Part shown: positions 1 through 4,429 of the stretch, in pieces | Position numbering within the stretch: the first letter of the stretch is position 1 | Layout: every line of letters begins with the position of its first letter | Assembly: GCA_902783995.1 (NCBI GenBank) | Contig: CACZTG010000033.1 | Location: forward strand, 1 to 6,897 | From: an uncultured Ruminococcus sp. | Lineage (GTDB): Bacteria > Bacillota_A > Clostridia > RUG12999 | Reading direction: 5' to 3' | DNA: 6,897 nucleotides | Program-made: the position numbers and the translations under genes | The notes under the pieces: model-generated | What the model was told of the DNA's origin: nothing | The model's database searches: none | The model's input: only the letters and a program-made list of their open reading frames with translations

Positions 1-3
1 CAT
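1..3 (-). CDS. dnaK: Start codon of the next operon gene, expected dnaK (partial, rest outside window)
   Basis: The first three bases read ATG on the minus strand. They are preceded by AAGGAG (14-19) at a 10-base spacing, so a gene starts at the window edge and runs leftward out of it. Only the start codon is visible. The identity is inferred from the conserved hrcA-grpE-dnaK order of class I heat-shock operons in Firmicutes; no residue beyond Met can be checked. The gap to the grpE stop is 33 bases, which fits cotranscription. Confidence 0.6.
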
Positions 4-36
4 AATAAAATCTCTCCTTTATAACTGTTTAATTTC

Positions 37-597
37 TCAATTTGCTACTTTAACCATACTCGGTCTTATAACTTTTCCGCCGATTTCATATCCTTTCTGA
101 AAAACCTCAATAACGGTGTTTTCCGCTACGGTTTCATCTTCCGTATGCATTACGGCGTTATGCACATTCGGGTCAAATTCGCAGCCGAGAGCTTCAATTT
201 CTTTAACTCCGAGCTTTGTAAATTCGTCAAGCAGTGAACGGTAAATCATTTCGAGCCCTTGTTTCAGAGGATTGTCGTCACTTTCGTTTTCCGCCGCCGC
301 CTGCGCGCGTTCAAGGTTGTCAAGCACCGGCAAAAGCCCCGTAACGGTAAAAATTTTTACATCGGAAACAAGCTGCTCCTTTTCTTTTAGTGTACGCTTT
401 CTGAAGTTATCATATTCGGCAAGCGTACGCTGATATTTGTCCAGATATTCATCTGCCTTTGCCGCCTTTTCGGTAAGCTCCGATATGTCCGGAGTTTCTC
501 CCTGCACAGACTGCGCTTCGTCTTCAGCCGGAATATCCTGCTCTTTTAATTCTTCGGCTTTCTGCTTTGGCTTTTCATTCTTCTTCTCTTTGCTCAA
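37..597 (-). CDS. grpE: GrpE, nucleotide exchange factor of the DnaK chaperone
   Basis: GrpE is the cytoplasmic dimeric cochaperone that releases ADP from DnaK and so drives the Hsp70 folding cycle. The 186-residue product has the family layout: a charged, poorly conserved N-terminus (about 1-45), a long coiled-coil helix containing YDNFRKR (62-68), LLPVLDNLERA (88-98), and the C-terminal beta domain with the signature region FDPNVHNAVMH (141-151) and KGYEIGGKVIRPSMVKV (168-184). Its length is normal for the family. The start is TTG at 597, the only sensible in-frame start behind GGAGGAGG (609-616, spacer 11). That Shine-Dalgarno lies inside the last codons of hrcA, and the two genes overlap by 23 bases, suggesting translational coupling. 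Expression should follow the CIRCE-controlled promoter upstream of hrcA. Confidence 0.97.
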   Translation of the reverse strand: MSKEKKNEKPKQKAEELKEQDIPAEDEAQSVQGETPDISELTEKAAKADEYLDKYQRTLAEYDNFRKRTLKEKEQLVSDVKIFTVTGLLPVLDNLERAQAAAENESDDNPLKQGLEMIYRSLLDEFTKLGVKEIEALGCEFDPNVHNAVMHTEDETVAENTVIEVFQKGYEIGGKVIRPSMVKVAN

Positions 598-1630
598 GTT
601 TATCTGTACCTCCTCCGAGCTGCGGTCTCATTCCTTCGCACAAGTATTCAAGCGCCGAAACAACTCTCGCGTAATCCATTCTTGTAGGACCTATAACGCC
701 GATTGTTCCTTCATTGCCGTTAAACTCATAATTACAAAGCACAAGACTGCAATCCTTTAATTTAATTCCGTTTTTTTCATCGCCGATAATAATATTGACT
801 TTATTTCCGGCAGACGGAAGATTTATCATACTTTGAAGCTGCTCCTTATTATCAAGCACCTCTAAAATTTCCTTTGCTTTTTCAATATCCGAATATTCCG
901 GAAATTTCAGCAAATTCACTCCGCCATGCGATATAACTTCACGGGTATCCTTTTCACCGCAGGTTTCGCTCATAAAGCTGACAACCTTATCAATAAGCTC
1001 CTCTGCGCCTTCATTTTCGCTTTTAAGTCTGACTACGGTTTCAAGGCTGATATCTCCGAGCGTCCTGCCGCTTAAAGCCTTTGTAAGCTCTGCCGAAAGC
1101 ATAACGGCTTCGCCGGAATCCACAAAACCGTCAAGACGTACTTTTTTGCTTTTCACGCCGCCTTCGTTTGTAACAATTATAATAACCGCTTCTTTTTCGG
1201 AAACAGGCACAAGCTGTACGGCTTTTATTCTGTTACGTTTTTTCCCGGAGCTTATCGCGACGGTCGCGTAATTTGTAACATTCGCGATAGCGAGAGAAGC
1301 TTTTTCGATAAGCTTATCAAAACGGTTGGCTTTTTCGCTCATCGCCTCCTGCATCCTTATGGTTTCCATAACGGACAGCTTATATTTTTCCATAAGACTG
1401 TCAACAAAAACTCTGTAACCGAGTACGGTCGGGATTCTGCCGGCGGAGGAATGAGGCTGTTCGAGATAGCCCATTTCTTCAAGGTCCGCCATTTCGTTAC
1501 GTATTGTCGCTGACGACAAATCTGTAACGTATTTTCTGGCGATTGTCCTTGAGCCGACAGGCTCGGCTGTTTCGATATAATCCTGAACAACGGCGTGCAA
1601 AATACGCCGTTTTCTGTCGGTAAATTCCAT
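575..1630 (-). CDS. hrcA: HrcA, heat-inducible transcription repressor
   Basis: HrcA binds CIRCE operators and represses class I heat-shock genes; its activity depends on the GroE chaperonin. The roughly 350-residue protein begins with the winged-helix domain typical of the family: RKRRILHAVVQDYIETAEPVGS, then SSATIRNEMADLEEMGYLEQ and HSSAGRIPT before GYRVFVD, all within about the first 80 residues. The rest is the effector/dimerisation domain, including the family-like IIIGDE and late GVIGPTRMDYARV stretches. Two starts are possible: GTG at 1636, or ATG at 1630. The AAGGG-type ribosome site (1641-1645) is 4 bases from the GTG and 10 from the ATG, so I prefer 1630. It is the first gene of the hrcA-grpE-(dnaK) operon, and its own promoter carries a perfect CIRCE, so it should be autoregulated. 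Confidence 0.97.
   Translation of the reverse strand: MEFTDRKRRILHAVVQDYIETAEPVGSRTIARKYVTDLSSATIRNEMADLEEMGYLEQPHSSAGRIPTVLGYRVFVDSLMEKYKLSVMETIRMQEAMSEKANRFDKLIEKASLAIANVTNYATVAISSGKKRNRIKAVQLVPVSEKEAVIIIVTNEGGVKSKKVRLDGFVDSGEAVMLSAELTKALSGRTLGDISLETVVRLKSENEGAEELIDKVVSFMSETCGEKDTREVISHGGVNLLKFPEYSDIEKAKEILEVLDNKEQLQSMINLPSAGNKVNIIIGDEKNGIKLKDCSLVLCNYEFNGNEGTIGVIGPTRMDYARVVSALEYLCEGMRPQLGGGTDKLEQREEE
609..616 (-). promoter_or_regulatory. Strong ribosome binding site deciding the TTG start of grpE
   Basis: The minus strand reads GGAGGAGG, 11 bases before the TTG at 597 and inside the hrcA reading frame. No ATG or GTG lies nearby in the grpE frame, so this site fixes the rare TTG start. Confidence 0.8.
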
Positions 1631-1648
1631 AATCACGCCGCCCTTCTT

Positions 1649-1687
1649 TTATTATTAGCACTCGCTTCATTTGAGTGCTAATAATAA
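1649..1687 (-). promoter_or_regulatory. CIRCE operator (HrcA binding site)
   Basis: TTAGCACTC (1655-1663), nine spacer bases, then GAGTGCTAA (1673-1681): a perfect match to the classical CIRCE inverted repeat. Here the perfect dyad extends to 15 bp per arm (1649-1663 and 1673-1687). It lies just upstream of the hrcA start and over the expected transcription start, so HrcA bound here would block its own operon. Confidence 0.98.
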
Positions 1688-1714
1688 TTTACCACTTTTT
1701 TTCACATTTGTCAA
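1686..1714 (-). promoter_or_regulatory. Sigma-A-type promoter of the hrcA-grpE operon
   Basis: On the minus strand TTGACA (1709-1714, perfect -35) is followed after 17 bases by TAAATT (1686-1691, 4 of 6 matches to -10). Transcription would begin at about 1679, inside the CIRCE operator, which is the usual arrangement for HrcA control. Confidence 0.75.
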
Positions 1715-1788
1715 TAGTTTTTTTAATTTTTTTTATTTTTTCCTAATTAAAAATCAAATATTAAAAAATTTGTCGGAATATATTTCCT

Positions 1789-1817
1789 GCATACTATATT
1801 TTTTGCGGCACATAATA
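1789..1817 (+). promoter_or_regulatory. Putative sigma-G/sigma-F (forespore) promoter of the SASP gene
   Basis: GCATA (1789-1793) and CATAATA (1811-1817) are separated by 17 bases. This matches the Bacillus-type forespore consensus GHATR / CATNHTA. It lies about 55 bases upstream of the SASP start codon, as expected for a gene expressed late in the forespore. An alternative CATACTA at 1790-1796 has no suitable -35. Confidence 0.6.
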
Positions 1818-1821
1818 GGAC

Positions 1822-1841
1822 TGTACAAAACATTTTGTACA
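1822..1841 (+). repeat. Perfect inverted repeat at the 5' end of the SASP leader
   Basis: TGTACAAAA (1822-1830), CA, then TTTTGTACA (1833-1841): 9-bp perfect arms with a two-base centre. The predicted forespore transcript would start at about 1824, so the element is either an operator at the start site or a 5' stem (with a few central bases opened as loop) in the mRNA. It is not followed by a T-tract on the plus strand. Confidence 0.7.
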
Positions 1842-1869
1842 AAGAAATTTTTTAAGGAGATTTTTAAAA

Positions 1870-1968
1870 ATGGCACGTAACAAAAATGTTGTCCCCGAAG
1901 CTAAAGACGCTCTTAATAAGTTTAAGATGGAAGCCGCAAACGAGGTGGGTGTATCCGGGTATTATTAA
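1870..1968 (+). pseudogene. Truncated alpha/beta-type small acid-soluble spore protein (SASP)
   Basis: Alpha/beta SASPs coat and protect spore DNA and are degraded by GPR protease at germination. The ATG at 1870 has AAGGAG (1854-1859) 10 bases upstream and opens a frame reading MARNKNVVPEAKDALN, then KFKMEAANEVGV. This is the typical N-terminal half, including the conserved region around the GPR cleavage site (FKMEAANEVGV). At residue 28 (base 1953) the similarity stops; the frame adds SGYY and a TAA at 1966. Normal family members are about 60-70 residues and continue with an NL..GYNGDLT-like segment and a conserved GG..V C-terminal part. Neither is found downstream in any frame that I can see, so the 3' half is lost. 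Promoter and RBS look intact, so a 32-residue fragment may still be made, but it lacks the second DNA-binding helix. Confidence 0.85.
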
Positions 1969-1981
1969 AAATATTTAAAAG

Positions 1982-1993
1982 GTTGCCGGCAAC
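1982..1993. repeat. 12-bp perfect palindrome
   Basis: GTTGCCGGCAAC is fully self-complementary. It lies 29 bases beyond the point where SASP homology ends. It could be a regulatory-protein or recombinase site; nothing else in the window repeats it. Confidence 0.5.
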
Positions 1994-2098
1994 TTGTATA
2001 AACCGACCATATGCAAAAAATACTGCACAGAAAAATTTAAAACAGAAAAAATAATGCAGAATATTATTACATAACATTTGGGCTAAAATCAGGGTAAA

Positions 2099-2132
2099 TG
2101 CGGGGCATCGGGGCAATCCCCGATGCCTCGCA
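2099..2132. repeat. Strong GC-rich hairpin, no T-tract
   Basis: Bases 2099-2113 pair with 2118-2132 around a CAAT loop. This 15-bp stem has a single G-T mismatch (2103/2128, wobble in RNA) and a core of GGCATCGGGG / CCCCGATGCC. It is far more GC-rich than the surrounding DNA. Neither side is followed by a run of T on the transcript strand, so it is not a standard intrinsic terminator. A REP-like repeat, a subterminal hairpin of an IS200/IS605-type element, or a MITE remnant are possible. Confidence 0.7.
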
Positions 2133-2237
2133 AACTCCAAAATGATAATACAAGTTGTTTTATGCCGCCGCAGAAGCTTGTCGGCAAAAAAATTTATGCA
2201 CAATATCCGCTGTTAAGGAATTGTTCATGTTCTGACG

Positions 2238-2257
2238 CATTTATTTCCCAAAATCAA
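2238..2257 (+). repeat. 20-base direct repeat, left copy (flanks ATPase gene)
   Basis: CATTTATTTCCCAAAATCAA occurs here and, identically and in the same orientation, at 3591-3610. The two copies bracket the DUF4143 ATPase gene. A degraded complement of the left arm (GGGAAGCATAAA, 2273-2284) follows, so this copy has only a broken version of the palindrome seen at the right copy. Confidence 0.85.
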
Positions 2258-2284
2258 ACATTTTTAAAAATCGGGAAGCATAAA

Positions 2285-3478
2285 TCAACTGTTCAAAAGC
2301 CAGTCGGCAATATCAATAATCTTAATGCCTTCATATTGGTAGCTTTCATGGCGAGTTCGGGCTATTAGAATTTTTGGGTATGCATCTTTAATGGAAAGCA
2401 GGGGCGATACTTCACGCTTAAAGGTCTTATCGTCAGTAATATTATCGGAAACTTGTATATATATTTTTTCGTCACGCTTTATGGCTACAAAATCAATTTC
2501 TCTTTTATAAAGAACGCCGACATAAACCTCATATCCTCTGCGAAGCAACTCAATGGCAACTATATTTTCGAGAATACGTCCATAATCCATATTCTTTGTT
2601 CCGAGTTTTGCATATCTGAAAGAGTGGTCACTGAGGTAGTATTTTTCAGTCGATGACAGGTATTTTTTGCCTTTAATATCATAACGGCGTATCTTATAGA
2701 ACGCAAATGCATTACACAGATACTGCATATATAAACCAACGGTTTTATGATTAATTTTATCTTTATTGCCGTTAAATGTGTCGGAAATTCTTCTTGCGGA
2801 AGTCAAATTGGATATGTTGTCCATCATAAAATCGGTAAGTCTGTCCATTAGAGCGATGTTTCTTATTTTATATTTTTTTCGTATGTCTCTTAAAATAAGA
2901 GTGCTGAACACTTCGGCTATATAGTCGTATTTTGATTCCCGGTCTTTATATACATAAGAGCCCGACATACCGCCCTCAAAGCAGTATTTATCAAAAGCCT
3001 CATAGGGTTTGGAAAACTCAAAATATCTGTAATATTCGGCAAAAGAAAACGGATAGACTTTAATTTCAAATGTTCTTCCGGTAAATAAAGTTGCAAGATC
3101 CGAGTTTAATAAAAATGCGTTGCTTCCTGTAATATATATATCGAATTTTTCCAAGGCGTGCAGTCCGTTAACAGTTTTTTCAAAATTATTGCACATCTGT
3201 ATTTCATCAATCAGGACAAAATTGTCCTCACCGTCCTTATATAAAGTTTTTATATAATTATAAAGAGCTTTGTATTCGGTAAGGTCATCATATTCCGGCA
3301 AATTAAAGTTTACATGTATAATATTAGCACCGGGATTATTTAAGGAAATATATTTTTTAAAAGCCTCAAGAAGTTTTGACTTGCCGCAGCGACGAACACC
3401 GGTAATAACCTTAATATCGGGAGTCCCTATAACATTGATAATTTTTTTAAGATAATCGTTTCTGTCAATCAGTTTCAT
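2285..3478 (-). CDS. AAA_14 / DUF4143 family ATPase
   Basis: This is a predicted P-loop ATPase of the widespread AAA_14 plus DUF4143 family; the cellular role of such proteins is poorly defined. Counting from the upstream ATG (3490), the 401-residue frame has Walker A GVRRCGKS (31-38), Walker B FVLIDEIQ (91-98), sensor-like ITGSNAFLL (120-128), and TGRTFEI (137-143) leading into PFSFAEY. The C-terminal DUF4143 region has ENIVAIELLRRGYEVYV (308-324) and YKREIDFVAI...YIQVS (328-348). This resembles a PD-(D/E)XK nuclease fold but lacks the catalytic lysine (Q-V-S at the expected place). AAAGGAG (3492-3498) is only one base from the ATG at 3490 but 13 from the one at 3478, and family members usually begin near LIDR.YL, so I prefer 3478. 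The gene is single, intact, oriented against its plus-strand neighbours, and bracketed by direct repeats. Confidence 0.93.
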   Translation of the reverse strand: MKLIDRNDYLKKIINVIGTPDIKVITGVRRCGKSKLLEAFKKYISLNNPGANIIHVNFNLPEYDDLTEYKALYNYIKTLYKDGEDNFVLIDEIQMCNNFEKTVNGLHALEKFDIYITGSNAFLLNSDLATLFTGRTFEIKVYPFSFAEYYRYFEFSKPYEAFDKYCFEGGMSGSYVYKDRESKYDYIAEVFSTLILRDIRKKYKIRNIALMDRLTDFMMDNISNLTSARRISDTFNGNKDKINHKTVGLYMQYLCNAFAFYKIRRYDIKGKKYLSSTEKYYLSDHSFRYAKLGTKNMDYGRILENIVAIELLRRGYEVYVGVLYKREIDFVAIKRDEKIYIQVSDNITDDKTFKREVSPLLSIKDAYPKILIARTRHESYQYEGIKIIDIADWLLNS

Positions 3479-3581
3479 ATAAGTAATCATGCTCCTTTAT
3501 TTTGATTTTATTTGCAGTTACAAGTGATTATAATTAAAAATATGACTTGCGGCAATAATATAGTTTGCACATCCTCACTTT

Positions 3582-3610
3582 ATTATAACACATTTATTTC
3601 CCAAAATCAA
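3582..3610 (-). promoter_or_regulatory. Sigma-A-type promoter of the ATPase gene
   Basis: On the minus strand TTGATT (3605-3610) and a perfect TATAAT (3582-3587) are separated by 17 bases. They lie about 90 bases upstream of the ATPase RBS. The -35 sits inside the 20-base repeat and the edge of the palindrome at 3593-3635, so a protein bound there would compete with RNA polymerase. Confidence 0.7.
3591..3610 (+). repeat. 20-base direct repeat, right copy (flanks ATPase gene)
   Basis: This is identical to 2238-2257 with no mismatch; start-to-start distance is 1353 bases. Similarity ends abruptly on both sides of the two copies. The copy covers the -35 to spacer region of the ATPase promoter and forms the left arm of the perfect palindrome 3593-3635. 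Confidence 0.85.
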
Positions 3611-3635
3611 GTTTTTTTCGGTTTTGGGAAATAAA
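3593..3635. repeat. Perfect 14-bp inverted repeat, candidate operator
   Basis: TTTATTTCCCAAAA (3593-3606) and TTTTGGGAAATAAA (3622-3635) are exact reverse complements with a 15-base spacer. The left arm overlaps the ATPase promoter. The arms are two helical turns or more apart, so this could be a two-site operator, an RNA hairpin, or a recombination or transposition target. It is not a terminator: no T-run follows the right arm on the plus strand. Confidence 0.8.
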
Positions 3636-3691
3636 AAGTTTCTGTAGCCCTGTTAAATGGCAAATTTTATAGGCTACAAAAAAGCTCGTCC

Positions 3692-3722
3692 TTGACATCG
3701 GCTGAAATCCATACCATATTAT
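3692..3722 (+). promoter_or_regulatory. Possible sigma-A promoter upstream of the remnant/RHH pair
   Basis: A perfect TTGACA (3692-3697) is followed by TATTAT (3717-3722) after 19 bases, or by CATATT (3715-3720) after 17. It could drive the plus-strand remnant and the ribbon-helix-helix pseudogene, ending at the terminator at 4075. The spacing is imperfect, so this is tentative. Confidence 0.35.
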
Positions 3723-3724
3723 AA

Positions 3725-3850
3725 GTTAAGGCAGGAAAGCCAAAGATTAACGATCTGGCACTTGAGGCAAATGAGAAGCGTTATCAGGCATATAAACTGG
3801 AACAACAAGCTTTGCATATTGTCGATAAAGAAGTTATCTTTGCAGAATAA
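3725..3850 (+). pseudogene. C-terminal remnant of a larger protein, possibly a type I restriction specificity subunit
   Basis: The frame from 3725 to the TAA at 3848 reads KPKINDLALEANEKRYQAYK and then LEQQALHIVDKEVIFAE, with no start codon or RBS and a stop immediately before it. The charged, helical, coherent sequence with a proper stop looks like the genuine tail of a protein whose front has been deleted. A helical tail of this kind is reminiscent of some HsdS specificity subunits, but I cannot confirm it from sequence alone. It is in the same frame as, and 15 bases before, the ribbon-helix-helix start codon, suggesting the two were once neighbours in one operon. Confidence 0.5.
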
Positions 3851-3865
3851 GGTGGTGGTCTGAAA

Positions 3866-4047
3866 GTGCCAAGAGAAAAAAAGATGCGAAAAATTTCGCA
3901 TGTAAATTTGATAGAGGTATTTTTGAAAAATTGGAAGAATTCTGTAAACTTTCAGGGCAGAGTAAGACCATGGTCGTTGAACGTTCGGTTCAAAAATATC
4001 TTGAAAATAATCTTGAAAAAATGCGTAAGTTTAGTAAAGAGCTATAA
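3866..4047 (+). pseudogene. Ribbon-helix-helix (CopG/Arc-like) DNA-binding protein, frameshifted
   Basis: GTG at 3866 with AAGGTGG (3849-3855) about 10 bases upstream starts MPREKKMRKIS, a typical basic N-terminal beta-strand segment. At about 3896-3901 the similarity moves to another frame, CKFDRGIFEKLEEFCKLSGQ and then SKTMVVERSVQKYLENN, ending at TAA 4045. Joined, the two give a protein of about 60 residues with the usual strand-helix-helix layout and the SKT...ERSVQKYL second helix. Restoring the frame needs one extra base or loss of two. Such proteins act as small transcription regulators or antitoxins and are common in mobile regions; no toxin partner is seen. Translation in the GTG frame alone gives a different, unlikely 65-residue product. 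A sequencing error rather than a real mutation is possible. Confidence 0.75.
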
Positions 4048-4074
4048 ACTTTTATGCCTTTGAATAAAACATGA

Positions 4075-4118
4075 AACCCCACTCAGCTTTCTGTAATAGA
4101 GTGGGGTTGTTTTAATTT
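4075..4118 (+). terminator. Intrinsic terminator after the RHH pseudogene
   Basis: AACCCCACTC (4075-4084) pairs perfectly with GAGTGGGGTT (4099-4108) across a 14-base loop and is followed by GTTTTAATTTTA. It lies 28 bases beyond the RHH stop on the plus strand. Confidence 0.85.
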
Positions 4119-4201
4119 TACATGGTTGTAGTGTGTAGTTGTAGTGGTAAACTAAAATTGGACACTAATGGGTACGTGTCATGGGGCGGCTCCGAGATCA
4201 A

Positions 4202-4411
4202 TTAATAATATGCGTCAAAAGTACCTTTTGGTAGCACACACCTTATAACATAGTACCTTTTGGTAGCACACAGACACGTAAGAAAACACATTTGTATATC
4301 AAGCAGACGTGTTTTTCTTTTTGCCCTGCGCACCATAATGCGGCTGTCAGAAAGCTCATATATATTATCAAAGCTGTTAGCGCTGCCAACAACTATCCTT
4401 GCCGTTTCCAT
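4202..4411 (-). CDS. Small hypothetical protein, third gene of the two-component operon, 3' end probably altered
   Basis: ATG at 4411 has AAAGGAG (4421-4427) with a 9-base spacer, among the best ribosome sites in the window. It starts 18 bases after the response-regulator stop, so it is likely translated from the same mRNA. The 69-residue frame begins METARIVVGSANSFDNIYEL and then SDSRIMVRRAKRKTR, which looks like real coding sequence. From about residue 37 it runs through an imperfect A/T hairpin (4280-4319) and both copies of a 21-base direct repeat (4220-4272), giving an unconvincing Cys-rich tail. I do not recognise a family. The N-terminal half may be the head of a longer gene cut by the repeat region, or a genuine short peptide. 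Confidence 0.5.
   Translation of the reverse strand: METARIVVGSANSFDNIYELSDSRIMVRRAKRKTRLLDIQMCFLTCLCATKRYYVIRCVLPKGTFDAYY
4220..4272. repeat. Two exact 21-base direct repeats, 32-base period
   Basis: Bases 4220-4240 and 4252-4272 are identical. Each begins AGTACC, has a TACC-TTTT-GGTA mini-dyad and ends GTAGCACACA; 11 unrelated bases separate them. The period is not a multiple of three, so the repeat is not coding. Tandem sites like this suggest a protein-binding array or the subterminal part of a mobile element. Confidence 0.85.
4280..4319. other. Imperfect A/T-rich hairpin, possible terminator
   Basis: AAGAAAACAC (4280-4289) can pair with GTGTTTTTCTT (4309-4319) with one bulged base and a 19-base loop. 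On the plus strand it is followed by a T-rich run (TTCTTTTTG-like). On the minus strand it lies inside the small third ORF. It may attenuate transcription of the kinase operon, but it is weak. Confidence 0.3.
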
Positions 4412-4429
4412 TTTATGTTTCTCCTTTAA

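Larger units (their letters stand above)
1969..2284. other. Intergenic stretch without a credible gene
   Basis: About 315 A+T-rich bases lie between the broken SASP gene and the stop of the ATPase gene. Open frames exist on both strands (for example 2123-2368 plus and 1922-2203 minus), but none has a ribosome site or family-like composition. The stretch holds a 12-bp palindrome (1982-1993), a strong GC-rich hairpin (2099-2132), one copy of the 20-base direct repeat (2238-2257) and a 12-bp A/T palindrome (2260-2271). It looks like debris from an insertion or deletion rather than a functional spacer. Confidence 0.6.

Noticed and set aside
1790..1796. CATACTA as the forespore promoter -10
   Set aside because: There is no matching -35 at 17-18 bases upstream; the CATAATA at 1811-1817 has a perfect GCATA partner.
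1922..2203. Minus-strand ORF beginning MCINFFADK, 93 residues
   Set aside because: It has no Shine-Dalgarno, runs through the hairpin and antisense into the SASP fragment, and its Cys/Phe-rich composition is typical of chance frames in A+T-rich DNA.
2123..2368. Plus-strand ORF beginning MPRKLQNDN, 81 residues
   Set aside because: It has no ribosome site, starts inside the strong hairpin, overlaps the end of the ATPase gene and has low-complexity, non-family-like content.
3643..3678. TGTAGCC / GGCTACA inverted repeat with a 22-base loop
   Set aside because: The stem is only 7 bp with a long loop and no convincing T-tract; too weak to call a terminator or operator.
4143..4185. Sequence around TAAACTAAAATTGGACAC as an insertion-sequence end
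   Set aside because: It has the feel of an IS terminal sequence, but no matching opposite end, transposase or target duplication is visible in the window.
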